Notes under the pieces: generated by a model
Seen by the model: only the letters and a program-made list of their open reading frames with translations
What the model was told of the DNA's origin: nothing
Database searches by the model: none
Part shown: positions 1-9,408 of the stretch, one piece after another
Layout: each line of letters starts with the position of its first letter
Position numbering within the stretch: position 1 is the stretch's first letter
Translations under genes and position numbers: made by a program
Origin: Bifidobacterium ruminantium DSM 6489
Lineage (GTDB): Bacteria > Actinomycetota > Actinomycetes > Actinomycetales > Bifidobacteriaceae
Assembly (NCBI RefSeq): GCF_000770925.1
Contig: NZ_JDTK01000016.1
Span: 1 to 64,000 of the forward strand
Reading direction: 5' to 3'
DNA: 64,000 nt

Positions 1-207
1 AAATACGCTCTTGAGTTCTCAAACCACCACCACTCACCCACCTCACGTCCCGGACTCGTCCGGGCCACTCGCTGAGCGGCAGCAAAAGATAAACTTACAC
101 GGAAAGCGGGAAACGCGCAAATCGTCGTTTGTAAATCCCATGTGAACCGTTGGAAACACTGGACTCCATCGGCGTGTCGAAACTTGACAAAATAACGTGT
201 TCCGCAC
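1..207. other. Window edge, no gene seen; small hairpin
   Basis: No open frame with a credible start lies here. A GC-rich hairpin (CCGGA-type arms, 49-64) lies about 145 bases beyond the stop of the membrane-protein gene at 208. It has no U-tract on either strand, so a terminator role is not shown. Confidence 0.3.
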
Positions 208-2379
208 TCATTGGCAGTTGAATTGATACAGTGCCCAGCCTTTCGCATCGGAAGACATGCCCGAATAATCCTGAATCTTCTTCATCGTGCCGTCGTTCGC
301 ATATTTGTCGATCAGCTGCTGGTCGTGGAACGTGTCGTACTGCTGCTTGAATGTAAACATCTGCAAACTCGGCGCCTGGGCACCCATGCTGAGGAAGTAC
401 GCATCGCCATCTTCGCTCAACGGACAAACGGTGTTCGTCAATTCCCTGCCGTCGCCCGAAGCGAACGCACGTTCCGTCTGTCCGTAAATCGCACCATTCT
501 TCTCGGCCTTCGGATTGTAAATGGGGAACAGCATATCCGCGCCATACATCGCAGTGGCATACATGGAGCCGTTCAACGGATCGGAGACCACGACCGAATC
601 GGTGCCGGTCTCCCCCACCATCTTCCTAAGAATCCGCTCCTTCGTGGAAGTGAGCTGCTCATCCGGCTGCGAATCGTCGATTGTCATATTCGAGTAAACG
701 GCATCGGACAGACCGGAACGGACGGCATTGCCGAATTGGCAGGAAACGACAAGCGCCGCAAGCACGATAACCGCAACGATTTTCGTCACGTCCGGCAAAC
801 GGCTGGAACGCAGCAGAACGACCGCCGCGAAGACGATCAGCGACACCACGCTGAACGGAATCATGGTGAGCGGCCGGGTTTCGGCGCGATACCAAGCGGC
901 GGCAACGATATTGGGGAACCATCCGGTCAAAGCGGTCGAGCAAACATAGACCAGGCCGACCAGGAAGAAGACCAATGCGATGGCGATCGCGTCACGACGA
1001 AGACGGGACGCCTCGGAATGCGGGGTATGACGGACGGTGGAAATACGACGATTCCCGTGTCCAGCGGAAGTAACCGAATCCGACTCGGCCGCGACGCCGA
1101 CGGGAACCGTTTCGGAAACGGTGAATTGCTCCTGCGATCGCTTCGCCACGGCATCGGTTGTACAGGCGTGCGCGGAATCGGCGGAAACGAATATTTGCGG
1201 ACGGACGATTGCGACGACGGTGACGGCCAGCGCGACCAGGACGATCACTGCCATGAACCAGCCCTGCACGCCGGCGATATTGTCGGTGAAATAGATTCTC
1301 AACGCTTCAGGCACCGTGCGATTCGGTACGAAGGTATGGAACCAGCTGGCGGGGTTGAAATAGCGGTCCGATTGATAGCTGGACATCATGTACGCAAGGA
1401 ACGCGCCCGCGCCGAGCACCACCACAATTGCAAGGCCCGCGATGGCCTTCCATGGCAGGCGGGTCAATACGAAGGGGGCCATAAGCAGCAGCCAGGTGAA
1501 GACGATGCGCGGATGGGCGAACATGCAGATGCCGGCTACGGCAAGGAACAGCAGACTCCATTTGACGAGATGCTCGCGAGCGGCGATCGCGTCAAGCAGC
1601 CGAAGTGTGGTGTACAGCCAGAACGGCAGAAGCGTAGTGGCCAAACCGAAAGCGATCAGCGGGCCGGAAGCCAGCATTTGGAAGGGGTGGCAGGCGGACG
1701 CGACAGCCAATGAAGGGATGATGAGCGCGAGTACCGCGGGAAGCAGTGACGTTGCGATCGCACGGGCGGAAACGTTGGAATGCGGGGAATGCTGCGATGC
1801 CGCCGCCTGGCGTGCGGATGCGGAGCGTGCGAATCGCACGGCACTGTCCGAATCCGACAGGCGCCTCGTGAAATAGGAGGCGTACAGCTGGATCGAAATC
1901 GGCCATATCAGACCGGAAGTGGCCAGCCAGACCGTGTTGAACGCCGCGTAGATCGACAGGTTGACGCCGAACAGCCCGGCAAGTTTGATCAAACCAGCCG
2001 CAAGCAGATGGAACAACGGCGGATAGTATTCGTCGTTCGGCCACAAATGGGTGGCGGCGCCGATACCCTCGTCAAGGATCTTGCGAATGAAGTAGTAGTG
2101 CGCGGGCGCATCGATCTCATGCAACGGATTCGTCCAAGCGGCGGCGCCACGCGGGAACCAGGCCCATACGATCGCGGCAGCGAGCGCGACGCCGATGACG
2201 GAGCAGACGAGCCGTGCGATATGAGGCAGACGGGAGACAGCGGAAACGTCGGAATCTGCGGAATCTGCGGCGATGCCGGAATCAACGGAACCGATTATGA
2301 CATCGTCGACCTTGTTTGCGCCGTGCCGCTCCGCGCCGTAGTTTTTCCTGTCGTGCTGCTTTGTGCTGTGCTGCTTCAT
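208..2379 (-). CDS. DUF6541-like polytopic membrane protein
   Basis: About 723 residues. After a polar N-terminus of some 50 residues there is one membrane helix, then the segment NPLHEIDAPAHYYFI, and then many hydrophobic helices separated by hydrophilic loops. A soluble C-terminal part of about 150 residues follows. This layout, with the early acidic 'HEIDAPAHYY' loop, matches actinobacterial DUF6541 proteins, which resemble GT-C glycosyltransferases. A role in transferring sugars at the cell envelope is inference. The start is placed at MKQHSTKQHD, because the longer frame adds 40 residues of non-protein-like sequence; the ribosome site is weak. It diverges from the permease gene at 2642. 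Confidence 0.7.
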   Translation of the reverse strand: MKQHSTKQHDRKNYGAERHGANKVDDVIIGSVDSGIAADSADSDVSAVSRLPHIARLVCSVIGVALAAAIVWAWFPRGAAAWTNPLHEIDAPAHYYFIRKILDEGIGAATHLWPNDEYYPPLFHLLAAGLIKLAGLFGVNLSIYAAFNTVWLATSGLIWPISIQLYASYFTRRLSDSDSAVRFARSASARQAAASQHSPHSNVSARAIATSLLPAVLALIIPSLAVASACHPFQMLASGPLIAFGLATTLLPFWLYTTLRLLDAIAAREHLVKWSLLFLAVAGICMFAHPRIVFTWLLLMAPFVLTRLPWKAIAGLAIVVVLGAGAFLAYMMSSYQSDRYFNPASWFHTFVPNRTVPEALRIYFTDNIAGVQGWFMAVIVLVALAVTVVAIVRPQIFVSADSAHACTTDAVAKRSQEQFTVSETVPVGVAAESDSVTSAGHGNRRISTVRHTPHSEASRLRRDAIAIALVFFLVGLVYVCSTALTGWFPNIVAAAWYRAETRPLTMIPFSVVSLIVFAAVVLLRSSRLPDVTKIVAVIVLAALVVSCQFGNAVRSGLSDAVYSNMTIDDSQPDEQLTSTKERILRKMVGETGTDSVVVSDPLNGSMYATAMYGADMLFPIYNPKAEKNGAIYGQTERAFASGDGRELTNTVCPLSEDGDAYFLSMGAQAPSLQMFTFKQQYDTFHDQQLIDKYANDGTMKKIQDYSGMSSDAKGWALYQFNCQ

Positions 2380-2641
2380 CGCAATCCATCGTAGCCGAAA
2401 CCGCGATTCCAGGCGCGTTACTGCCCGTATCCAGCCTTCGATTTTCAGGAAGTATTCAGACTTCACACAGAGGTATAACAGTGTTGCGCAAGAAAACAAT
2501 CACGTTGGATGGGCAGGATGATTGCACGGGGCGCATTGCGCTGTAAGCGTACCTCGCTGTCGTTGCTTGACGGTGCGCCCCGGCCAACGCTGGCGTCGGC
2601 AAGCGCCGTCGCATAACTACAGAGAACTGGAGAAGTACCGC

Positions 2642-4021
2642 ATGTTCGTTCTCAAGAACGCATGGGCTGCGCTCGGTCGCGTCAAGTGGCGCACCGCGTT
2701 GACAGCCTTGCTTGCACTGCTGGTGTCGTTCTCGGCCGCCGTGGATCTGGCGGTCCTGAGGGCAGACGATACCGCGAATAACGAAACATACCAATCGCAG
2801 AAGGCGTCGGCGATGATCCGGCCAAGCGCGAAGACCATGGCGAAACATGATGGCGCGGACTCCAGCTATACCGCGAATTACATGACGTGGGAGCTGTACA
2901 GCAAGTACGCGGAAGCCGTGCAGAAGAACAATGTGACGTTCGATTACACCCTAGCTACGTCCGTGCCGGTGCGCGCCAGCAAGTCGCTGCAGGCGATCGC
3001 TGCGAAAAGCGACACCAGCGAGGACAAAACCGGCGGCGATCTGACGCTGCAGGCCTTCTATACTGCCGAAGCCGCGAAAGTCAACGATTACGGCACATTC
3101 AAGGTGGTCAAGGGCAAGAACCTGAGCTACAAGACGGAAAACGACGGGGTGCTGGTCTCGCAGTCGCTGGCCAAGAAGAACAACCTCAAAGTGGGAAGCA
3201 AGGTGACCGTCGGCAATCCGACGAAGGCTTCCACGACCTACAAGGCCACCGTGCGCGGCATCTACGAATACACCGATGACGCGCCTGCCGGATACGGTTC
3301 CGACGCGAAGTACGCGAAGGACAACCGCGAGAATGTGGTGTACACGACGTACATCAATTTCGCGAAGGACGGATTGGACACGACCGACGCCAAGGGCTGG
3401 GGCATTCCCGACCTCAACATCATCTTCACGCTGACCGACCCGGCCACGTACAACAAGTTCGTGCGCCTGGTGAAGAAGGCCAAGCTGGACACGTCGAAGT
3501 ACACGATCTCCTCGCCGTCGCTCGACGCATACAAGAAGCGCATCGCGCCGCTGGATTCCGCCGCCGCCTCGGCACGCGTGATCCTGCTGGTGGCCGTGAT
3601 CGTCGGCGGTCTCGCACTGCTGGCGCTGGTGCTGTGGGCCGCGATCGCCGGCCGCCGTGACGAAATCGGCATGGCGATGATTTCGGGCGTCACCAAGGGC
3701 CGCTTGGGATGGCAGTTTATGCTGGAGACGTTCATGATGACCGTTCCGGGTTGGATCATCGGTCTGGTCGCCGGCGCGCTGCTGGCCAAACCGATCGGCA
3801 CCGCATGGGCCGGAGGACAGGCCGTGGCCATCACGTCCGCGTCCGTGTGGAACGTGATCTGGTACGGGCTGGGCGCATGCCTGGTATTGGGCATCATCGC
3901 GTTCATGCGCGTGGGATTCTTCGATTTAAGCCAATTATTCGCAAGCCGTTCCGACAAGCCGGTTGATATGACCGGAACGGATGCGGCCGAAACGACGAAC
4001 CGTACGGAGGTGGACGCATGA
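2642..4021 (+). CDS. FtsX/MacB-like ABC permease
   Basis: 459 residues. One N-terminal membrane helix (residues about 15-35, TALTALLALLVSFSAAVDLA) is followed by a large extracytoplasmic domain of about 270 residues. Three C-terminal helices follow at about 315-450. This is the topology of FtsX/MacB-type permeases, which act as mechanotransmission proteins rather than as classical import channels. The start is the ATG after GGAGAAGTACCGC. Its stop overlaps the start of the ATPase gene (ATGA at 4018-4021), so the two are translationally coupled and probably form one complex. Substrate unknown. The partner ATPase is degenerate, which raises the question of whether this complex hydrolyses ATP. 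Confidence 0.8.
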   Translation: MFVLKNAWAALGRVKWRTALTALLALLVSFSAAVDLAVLRADDTANNETYQSQKASAMIRPSAKTMAKHDGADSSYTANYMTWELYSKYAEAVQKNNVTFDYTLATSVPVRASKSLQAIAAKSDTSEDKTGGDLTLQAFYTAEAAKVNDYGTFKVVKGKNLSYKTENDGVLVSQSLAKKNNLKVGSKVTVGNPTKASTTYKATVRGIYEYTDDAPAGYGSDAKYAKDNRENVVYTTYINFAKDGLDTTDAKGWGIPDLNIIFTLTDPATYNKFVRLVKKAKLDTSKYTISSPSLDAYKKRIAPLDSAAASARVILLVAVIVGGLALLALVLWAAIAGRRDEIGMAMISGVTKGRLGWQFMLETFMMTVPGWIIGLVAGALLAKPIGTAWAGGQAVAITSASVWNVIWYGLGACLVLGIIAFMRVGFFDLSQLFASRSDKPVDMTGTDAAETTNRTEVDA

Positions 4022-5088
4022 GCGACAAGGACGTGAAGGATACCGAGAACGAGACGTTGACGTCGGCTGACGGCGTTGACGGAAACGACGCTTCCGTATC
4101 GATCGATTCGATCGAAGCGGTCGATTTCGCGGTGGTGTATGACGATACGGACGATGCCGGCGATACGGCGGACCATGCAGCGTCCGGCACCGCGGAATCG
4201 CAGGAAGCCACGGCGGACAAGGAAGATGCGGAAGGCATCGCCACGGAAGACAGCGTGGCCAGCGACAACGCGAACCGCGTGAACGAGACGCTCGCGCTGG
4301 GTACGACCGACGACAAGACGCCGCTTGCCGGTCGCGAAAGCGTGAAGGCGGATTCCGCGACGAGCGTGTCGTCCCAGATCGATCGGGAGATCAAGCATCG
4401 CCGCAAGAAGGATGCGTTCTTCTTCAAGACGAATCCGACGTTCGCGCTCGACCATGTGACGGTGAATGACCGCAAGACCGGCCGCAACGTGCTTGACGAC
4501 GTCTCCCTGGCGTTCCATGCCGGCGCGACCTACGCGGTGCTGGTGGACGCCGATGATGTCGAACAGCATCAGGCGCTGCTGGCCACCATGGTCGGCATGA
4601 TGCGGACGACCAGCGGCAACGTGATGCACAAAAGCACGAATATCGCCGACGTGGAGCCGGTGGACGTGCTTGGACACCGCATCGGTTTCATTCCGCAGCG
4701 CTTCTCGGTGCGCGGGGATCTTGACGCGGAAAGCAACGTGCTGTATGCGATGGACGCATCGAACCGCAACTTCCTTCAACCGAAGCCGGTGATCGCACGC
4801 GAGCTGCTCAAGCGCGTGGGATTCGAAGAGGTGACGTCTGGCATGCCAGTCGGCAAGCTGAGCGAATTGGATCAGCGCCGTGTGGCTATCGCCCGAGCGT
4901 TGAGCTGCGAGGCCGAGGTGATCATCGCCGACGAGCCGACCGTGGGACTGAACCATGACGACGCCGCTGTGGTGCTTGGCCTGTTGAAGAAGGCGAAGCG
5001 CGACGAGGACCGCAAGCGCGCGATCATCGTGGTGACTTCCGATCCCGGCGTGGCCGACCAAATGGAGCATTGCGCGGAACTCGACTAG
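4018..5088 (+). CDS. ABC ATPase-like protein with degenerate ATP site
   Basis: 356 residues. Residues 1-135 form a very acidic, low-complexity extension; residues 140-350 align by eye with an ABC nucleotide-binding domain. The Walker A loop is absent: VDADDVEQH stands where GxxGxGKS/T should be (about 176-184). The signature is LSELDQRR (281-288) instead of LSGGQ. The switch histidine is replaced, giving VVTSDP (338-343). Walker B and its glutamate are kept (VIIADEP, 301-307), and a Q-loop-like PQRFS is present at 226. It is coupled to the FtsX-like permease by an ATGA overlap. Most likely a pseudo-ATPase that regulates or anchors the permease; ATP hydrolysis is doubtful. Confidence 0.75.
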   Translation: MSDKDVKDTENETLTSADGVDGNDASVSIDSIEAVDFAVVYDDTDDAGDTADHAASGTAESQEATADKEDAEGIATEDSVASDNANRVNETLALGTTDDKTPLAGRESVKADSATSVSSQIDREIKHRRKKDAFFFKTNPTFALDHVTVNDRKTGRNVLDDVSLAFHAGATYAVLVDADDVEQHQALLATMVGMMRTTSGNVMHKSTNIADVEPVDVLGHRIGFIPQRFSVRGDLDAESNVLYAMDASNRNFLQPKPVIARELLKRVGFEEVTSGMPVGKLSELDQRRVAIARALSCEAEVIIADEPTVGLNHDDAAVVLGLLKKAKRDEDRKRAIIVVTSDPGVADQMEHCAELD

Positions 5089-5110
5089 TTTCGCGTTTCC
5101 ATAATCTTAA

Positions 5111-5157
5111 AAAGCCTTGTCTTGCATCGTTTTTTGCGATGTTGGACAAGGCTTTTT
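5111..5157. terminator. Bidirectional intrinsic terminator
   Basis: AAGCCTTGTC pairs with GACAAGGCTT around an inner GCATCG/CGATG stem, with A-run and T-run flanks. It sits between the convergent ABC ATPase gene (stop 5088) and the HD hydrolase gene (stop at 5209), so it can serve both. Confidence 0.9.
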
Positions 5158-5208
5158 CGTTGCTTCGGCAACCCGCTTTGGCAAAGTGGCCGTAGGGCTC
5201 CGTATGGA

Positions 5209-6072
5209 TTATTCGGCGACGCGCATGTGATACTGCTCGGCGAGCGGCTTGACATCGAGGATGCCGTAACGTTCCAGAAGCCGCAGCCATTCGCGCTTGT
5301 TATCCTCCCCGAAACGGGCGGCCTTGCGCGCGTAGGCTTCGGCGGTGAGAAACTTCGGCGGAATCGACTTGCTGTTGTACTTGTCCGCCACCATGACGAC
5401 CTCCTGTTCGAGGTTCACCGGCACATAATCGGCCGGAGGCAACGGCAACCCCTGCGATTCCACCGCCTCCTTGGTGAGCCCTACGCCCGTATGGTTGCGC
5501 GCGAACTGTGCAATGGACTCGTCGACGCCCTGTTCCAGCAGGTATTCGTATCCTTTCAACCCGTGCTGAACATAGCGCGGACCGTCGAATTTGAGCGGTT
5601 TGCCGTCGGAACCGTCCTGCTTGAGCAGAAAGTACGTGCCGATGTCGTGCAGCAGGCCGCCGATCACCACCAGATGCTCGTCGATGAGCCGCGGCGGAAC
5701 CGTACCGCCAGTAAGACCCTCCGTCGACGCCACCGCGGGTACGTGCAGCATACCGAGCGACGCGGAACCGGAATCGTCCGTAGCAAGTTCCAATCCGAAA
5801 TCGCCGGTTTTTTCGGGCGCGTCCGCAGGCAGAGTGCAACGACGGGTGAACAGCGCGTTCTGGCGACGTGCCATGCGTCGGGCGATGTCCGCCACGACCA
5901 CGCAGTGACCATGGATGAGGTCGTATGCGGCTTGCGACTGGGCGATTTTGCGATGCAATTCGTCCACTTGCGCGAGTGTGGGAATATACCCGGTGGTATG
6001 CTGCGCCGATTCGTTCGATGTGGTCGTCGATGCAGCCGTCGATGTGGTCGGTTCGTTCGATTCGTTCGTCAT
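5209..6072 (-). CDS. HD-domain (HDIG-type) phosphohydrolase
   Basis: 287 residues from MTNESNEP; a start three codons earlier at 6081 is equally possible, since neither has a clear ribosome site. After a Thr/Ser-rich N-terminus comes an HD domain with GHCVVVADIARR (first His), GGLLHDIGTYF (His-Asp pair) and a later QHGLKGYEYLLEQ helix. These are the metal ligands of the HD superfamily, so a cytoplasmic metal-dependent phosphohydrolase acting on a nucleotide or similar phosphate ester is likely; the substrate cannot be told. It lies 30 bases downstream of the glutamine amidotransferase gene and is probably co-transcribed with it. Confidence 0.8.
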   Translation of the reverse strand: MTNESNEPTTSTAASTTTSNESAQHTTGYIPTLAQVDELHRKIAQSQAAYDLIHGHCVVVADIARRMARRQNALFTRRCTLPADAPEKTGDFGLELATDDSGSASLGMLHVPAVASTEGLTGGTVPPRLIDEHLVVIGGLLHDIGTYFLLKQDGSDGKPLKFDGPRYVQHGLKGYEYLLEQGVDESIAQFARNHTGVGLTKEAVESQGLPLPPADYVPVNLEQEVVMVADKYNSKSIPPKFLTAEAYARKAARFGEDNKREWLRLLERYGILDVKPLAEQYHMRVAE

Positions 6073-6102
6073 ACGCCCCATATTAGGCGCGTTTCAGACG
6101 CG

Positions 6103-6987
6103 TCAGATGGAACGGACGCGGAATTCGCCGGTGCGGTTGGAGGCCACGATCATCTGATCGTTGTTCAGACGGGTCCAGCCGTCCTCGGCACGCTGGTCGA
6201 AGCCGGAGCTGGCCACGACCACACCCTTGGGCTGGCCGGCGGCAAGATCGGCCTCGGAATCGCCGAGCTCACGGTAGCGCAGCACACGGTAGTCGCGAGC
6301 CTGCTCGCCACGGCCGTACTGGTCGTAGATTTCGACGATGCGCTTGGAAGTGACCTCACGACCGGCCGCGCACAGAGCGATGAACTGGTCCCGGCTTTGG
6401 ATCATGCAGTTGTAGCTGGACTTCGGATAACTTTTGCGCAGCTCGCGCACGGCCTGGGCCACCGCCTCGTCGAGCGCGAAGCCGAAACCGATGTACTGCA
6501 GGATGACCGCGAAGAAGATGGCGGAATCGGAACGGCCGCCGGTGGACTGCACCAGGCTCGGGTCGACCGGGAACGAACGGTTGGTGATGATGTTGCGACC
6601 CTGGTCGTCGGAGATGTCGCCGTTGTGGATGAAGCTCAGTCCGTTGGCGAAGAACGGCTGCTGGTTCTCCAGGATCAACGGCAGGTTCGAGCTGGCAAGA
6701 CGCAGGTGCCACAGGCCACCGCGGGCCGGGGTGTTGGCGAGCTCGTCGAAGATGGGATCGTGACGGGCCGCGACCGTGTTCTTGTAGATGGCGGTGCCGG
6801 TTTCCGGAGTCGGTGCACCGCCGTCACGACGGTATGGCGATTCCTCCGGAACCGTGACCAGCGCAGCGCCCCATCCATCGTTGTGGATTTCGCTGAGATT
6901 ACGGAATTCACGCACGGTCTGCATGCCGAGCACACCGTTGAGAGTGGTGTTGCTGCCTGCCGTCGCGAATCCAAGTAATCTGCACAT
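6103..6987 (-). CDS. Class II glutamine amidotransferase (EgtC/YafJ-like)
   Basis: 294 residues. It begins MCRLLGFA, so removal of Met exposes the catalytic Cys2 typical of N-terminal-nucleophile amidotransferases. Family motifs follow: NDGWGAALV, HLRLASSNLP, ENQQPFF and FIHNGDISD. It lacks a synthase domain, so it is a stand-alone glutaminase-type domain of the YafJ/EgtC kind; the acceptor substrate is unknown. No ergothioneine genes are adjacent, so an EgtC role is not supported. It heads the two-gene unit with the HD hydrolase. Confidence 0.88.
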   Translation of the reverse strand: MCRLLGFATAGSNTTLNGVLGMQTVREFRNLSEIHNDGWGAALVTVPEESPYRRDGGAPTPETGTAIYKNTVAARHDPIFDELANTPARGGLWHLRLASSNLPLILENQQPFFANGLSFIHNGDISDDQGRNIITNRSFPVDPSLVQSTGGRSDSAIFFAVILQYIGFGFALDEAVAQAVRELRKSYPKSSYNCMIQSRDQFIALCAAGREVTSKRIVEIYDQYGRGEQARDYRVLRYRELGDSEADLAAGQPKGVVVASSGFDQRAEDGWTRLNNDQMIVASNRTGEFRVRSI

Positions 6988-7058
6988 GGTTGATTACTCT
7001 ACCGACGGCAGGTTTCGACGCGCGTACGCCGTTATCGGAGTTGCTTATAGCCCGCGAT

Positions 7059-9239
7059 TCACACGCGCTTCAGGCGCGGCGGACGCTCCGTGGCGAGGAA
7101 CAGCGGCTGGATTTCGACCAGCGGATTGTAGGGTGCGAGGCCGAACCATTTGATCGGGGATCCAGCCAAATGACGGATGGCGTACTTGATCTGCAGGGAG
7201 ATCGCACCCTTCTGCGAGACCTTCGATTCGGGCATCAAGGCCTTGTGGATCAGCACGTAGCGGATCGGTCCGATGTTCGGATCGGCGTCCAGCTTCGGGT
7301 ATCGGGTGGTTTGCTTCGGCAGGTCGCCGGACTTCGACAGATCGTTCATGATCTGATGGATGTAGGCAGGCAACGATTGGGAAACCTTGAATCCCAGGCG
7401 GATGCGCACGCGGAACAGGAAGTCCGTGCCGAAGTTCTCCACCGAATACTCGCGTGTGAACGGATTGTCGGACGTCTCCACCGACACGGCCCACCAAGCA
7501 CGGGCGCGCTTCGGATGGTCGGCGAAAATCGAGAAGAAGATGTCGGTATCGACGCGCTTCATCTCCGAATCGGACGTCAGGTAGACAATGTTGTCCGCGA
7601 AATACGGAATCGAATCATCGTCATGCAACTGTTGCAACACCGGAATGCAATCGGCGGGCTGCATGTGCCGCCGCTGCGCGCGCTCCAGCTTCGTGCCTTC
7701 GTTCCACGTGTACATGACCAGCAGAATCGCCAAAGTCAGCAGCATGGTGAACCAGCCGCCATGCAGGAACTTCGCCATCGACGCGAAGAAGAACATGAAC
7801 TGGATGGCCAGGAAGACCACGGTGAACACCACCGCGCCGACGCGTTTGCCGTCATGCCAGATATACACCGCCAGCAGAATCGTGGTGGTGATCATCGTGA
7901 TGGTCAACGCGAGGCCATACGCGGCGGAGATGTGCTCCGAATCGCGGAACAGCGCCAATACGAGCAACGTGGAGACGCACAGCACGCCATTGACCACCGG
8001 AATGTACAGCTGGCCGCGGGTGCGGGCCGGGTAACGGACCTGCAGATGCGGCATCCAGTTGAGTCTCGTGGCTTCGGAGACCATGGTGTAGGCGCCGGTA
8101 ATCAGAGCCTGGGATGCGATGATGCCGGCGAACACCGACAGCAGCACGGCGACATAGCGCACGGACGGGGTCATCATCTCGAAGAACGGATTCAGGCCGT
8201 GCATGCGGCGGTATGCCGAATCGTCCCAATGGTTGAGCATCCACGCGCCCTGGCCGAAATAGCACAGCACCAACGAGATCTTGATGAACGGCCAGGTGAA
8301 GTAGATGTTGCCACGGCCGACATGGCCCATGTCGGAATACAGGGCTTCGGCGCCGGTGGTGGACAGGAATACGGTGCCCATGACGGCGAGGCCCGCCGCG
8401 TTGTGGTGGCTGAAGAGGAATTTCACGCCGTACACCGGGTTCAGCGCCTCGAACACGCTCCAATCGGAACTCAGGTTCACCAGGCCGACCACGGCGAGGA
8501 ACGAGAACCAGACCATGACCACGGTGCCGAAGGTGCGTCCGATGCGTTCGGTGCCACGCGATTGGACGGCGAACAGTCCGACGATGATCACCACGGTGAT
8601 CATCAGCGTCAGCTCCTTGTTCTCGCTCATGATCGGTTCCAGCAATGGCAATGTTTCCAAGCCTTCGACCGCGGAGCTGATCGACACGGCCGGCGTGAGC
8701 ACGGAATCGGCGAGGAACGCGGCGCCACCGAGCATGGCGGGAATCGCCAGCCATGCCCCGTATTTGCGGATCAGCGAATACAGCGCGAAGATACCGCCTT
8801 CGCCGTTGTTGTCGATACGCATGGCGATGAGCACGTATTTGACGGTGGTGATCAGCGTGATCGACCAGAACACCAGAGACAGGATGCCGAGCACGGCGGC
8901 GCGGTCGGTGTTGGCCAGACCGCCCTGGCCGTTGAGGAACGTCTGCATGGTGTACAGCGGCGACGTGCCGATGTCTCCGTATACCACACCAAGCGCCACC
9001 ACGGCCATGGCCGGAGTGATCTTGTCCGGTCCGGACTGCAGCCGGCTCCACCAGCGGCCAAGACGGCCCTTGCTGGCGGCCTCGTCGAGTTTCGCGGCCT
9101 CTTCCTGCTGCTGTTCGTGCTCCTTGATGAGCACTTGACGCTCTTCTTTGGTCAGGACTTTGTGCGAGACCTTTGGCGCCTGCGTGTATGTCGCCGCATG
9201 CAGCAGCGGTCGCTCCTCTTCGTCAGGCTCGTTCGCCAT
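7059..9239 (-). CDS. kup: Kup-type potassium uptake permease
   Basis: 726 residues. A charged cytoplasmic N-terminus (about 65 residues) leads into the Kup hallmark VVYGDIGTSPLY and about twelve membrane helices. A C-terminal cytoplasmic domain of about 200 residues follows. Other family motifs are GGIFALYSLIR, GQGAWML and IASQALITGAY. It would carry K+ inward, with protons in studied homologues. The start is MANEPDEEER, because GGAGG lies 7 bases upstream of that ATG, whereas the longer frame starts have no ribosome site. A sigma70-like promoter lies at 9300-9328. Confidence 0.95.
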   Translation of the reverse strand: MANEPDEEERPLLHAATYTQAPKVSHKVLTKEERQVLIKEHEQQQEEAAKLDEAASKGRLGRWWSRLQSGPDKITPAMAVVALGVVYGDIGTSPLYTMQTFLNGQGGLANTDRAAVLGILSLVFWSITLITTVKYVLIAMRIDNNGEGGIFALYSLIRKYGAWLAIPAMLGGAAFLADSVLTPAVSISSAVEGLETLPLLEPIMSENKELTLMITVVIIVGLFAVQSRGTERIGRTFGTVVMVWFSFLAVVGLVNLSSDWSVFEALNPVYGVKFLFSHHNAAGLAVMGTVFLSTTGAEALYSDMGHVGRGNIYFTWPFIKISLVLCYFGQGAWMLNHWDDSAYRRMHGLNPFFEMMTPSVRYVAVLLSVFAGIIASQALITGAYTMVSEATRLNWMPHLQVRYPARTRGQLYIPVVNGVLCVSTLLVLALFRDSEHISAAYGLALTITMITTTILLAVYIWHDGKRVGAVVFTVVFLAIQFMFFFASMAKFLHGGWFTMLLTLAILLVMYTWNEGTKLERAQRRHMQPADCIPVLQQLHDDDSIPYFADNIVYLTSDSEMKRVDTDIFFSIFADHPKRARAWWAVSVETSDNPFTREYSVENFGTDFLFRVRIRLGFKVSQSLPAYIHQIMNDLSKSGDLPKQTTRYPKLDADPNIGPIRYVLIHKALMPESKVSQKGAISLQIKYAIRHLAGSPIKWFGLAPYNPLVEIQPLFLATERPPRLKRV

Positions 9240-9299
9240 AACGCTTCCTCCAAGCGGCGGGCCTTCCAACCCGCTCCCCACAATAAAACGCAAAGTGCG

Positions 9300-9328
9300 A
9301 CACTAGGAGCCTGACAAACAGTTGTCAA
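9300..9328 (-). promoter_or_regulatory. Predicted kup promoter
   Basis: On the minus strand, TTGACA and TAGTGT are separated by 17 bases, placing transcription start near 9293, about 54 bases before the kup ATG. The -35 box is a perfect consensus. Seen in sequence; activity is inferred. Confidence 0.65.
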
Positions 9329-9408
9329 ATCTTCACACAAATTCTGGCATGTTTTGACAGTGATTCAAATAAACTGGATTGTTTGTTTTACCTAATTTAT
9401 GAAGCGCT

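Noticed and set aside
8..20. HAIR-like site CTTGAGT...CTCAAA near the left edge
   Set aside because: The half-sites have no 7-base spacer, so it does not match the HspR operator.
5122..9314. Long plus-strand frames across the HD, amidotransferase and Kup genes
   Set aside because: All overlap well-supported minus-strand genes and show no conserved motif.
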